Assembly: GCF_001865015.1 (NCBI RefSeq)
Contig: NZ_MJGV01000079.1
Span: 336,606 to 400,605 of the forward strand
Origin: Curtobacterium sp. MMLR14_010
Lineage (GTDB): Bacteria > Actinomycetota > Actinomycetes > Actinomycetales > Microbacteriaceae
Direction of reading: 5' to 3'
Length of the DNA stretch: 64,000 bases
Below are positions 63,982-64,000 of the stretch, piece by piece. The notes under the pieces were generated by a model. It did no database searches. It was not told the DNA's origin and saw only the letters and a program-made list of their open reading frames with translations. The first letter of the stretch is position 1, and the number at the start of each line of letters is the position of its first letter. The position numbers and the translations under genes were made by a program.

Positions 63982-64000
63982 CCCCCCCCCCCCCCCCCCC
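63982..64000. other. Run of 19 C at the window end
   Basis: A homopolymer of C reaches the last base. Such a run is unusual and, at a contig end, typical of poly-G read artefacts from two-colour sequencing read on the opposite strand. Preceding repeats of GGTGCCGGG/GCGAGGGC may also be assembly noise. Confidence 0.7.

Overview
The window is high-GC DNA with dense, often overlapping genes and many GTG starts, typical of an actinobacterium. The gene set (mycobacterial-order LigD with a lysine-tailed Ku, a DtxR/IdeR-type iron box, MmyB-type regulators, a Holin-X/DUF3618 membrane-stress cluster, secreted GH3 and GH81 glycosidases) suggests a plant- or soil-associated Microbacteriaceae member, most likely Curtobacterium or a close relative. 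That placement is inference; no rRNA or tRNA gene is visible here.

Region by region. 0-6 kb: an MmyB-type regulator with a stress-type SDR, then a minus-strand iron-siderophore ABC operon (ATPase, lipoprotein, fused double permease) behind an iron box. 6-14.6 kb: a TetR-type regulator, DUF2795, a ThrE-type exporter, an OsmC peroxidase, a zinc alcohol dehydrogenase, a secreted lectin-M23 peptidase and a gamma-glutamyltranspeptidase. 14.8-18 kb: an NYN-domain RNase-like protein, a duplicated hairpin element, an orphan HsdR_N-like PD-(D/E)xK protein and an AlkD-like protein. 18-24 kb: an APH-like kinase, a zinc dehydrogenase translationally coupled to an epimerase, a pentapeptide-repeat protein, and a divergent TrxR-like oxidoreductase/XRE-cupin pair. 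24-26 kb: a three-gene membrane-stress operon. 26-35 kb: HAD, GNAT, a TetR-MFS efflux pair with a clear operator, and a LacI-controlled nucleoside hydrolase / MFS / ribokinase operon. 35-45 kb: Ppx/GppA, a membrane ABM protein, a very large secreted GH3 whose two catalytic domains are in swapped order, an AAA ATPase behind an AT-rich palindrome, Ku and MenA. 45-58 kb: a giant LuxR regulator, TetR, a 1816-residue GH81 glucanase, then a candidate transmembrane terpene cyclase coupled to a GMC oxidoreductase. 58-64 kb: a second stress SDR coupled to LigD, and an ECF sigma factor with two Asp23-like proteins, ending in a run of 19 C.

Working together: Ku and LigD form a two-component NHEJ system although 15 kb apart. 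The nucleoside operon would import ribonucleosides, hydrolyse them and phosphorylate the ribose. The secreted GH81 and GH3 could act in series on beta-1,3-glucan. The cyclase/GMC pair may be a minimal terpenoid pathway.

The most distinctive non-coding content is three families of dispersed palindromes: a 60-66-nt nested hairpin (three copies), a 40-47-bp palindrome directly after gene ends with covarying arms (four copies plus one variant), and a duplicated 28-nt hairpin with a conserved tail beside the NYN gene.
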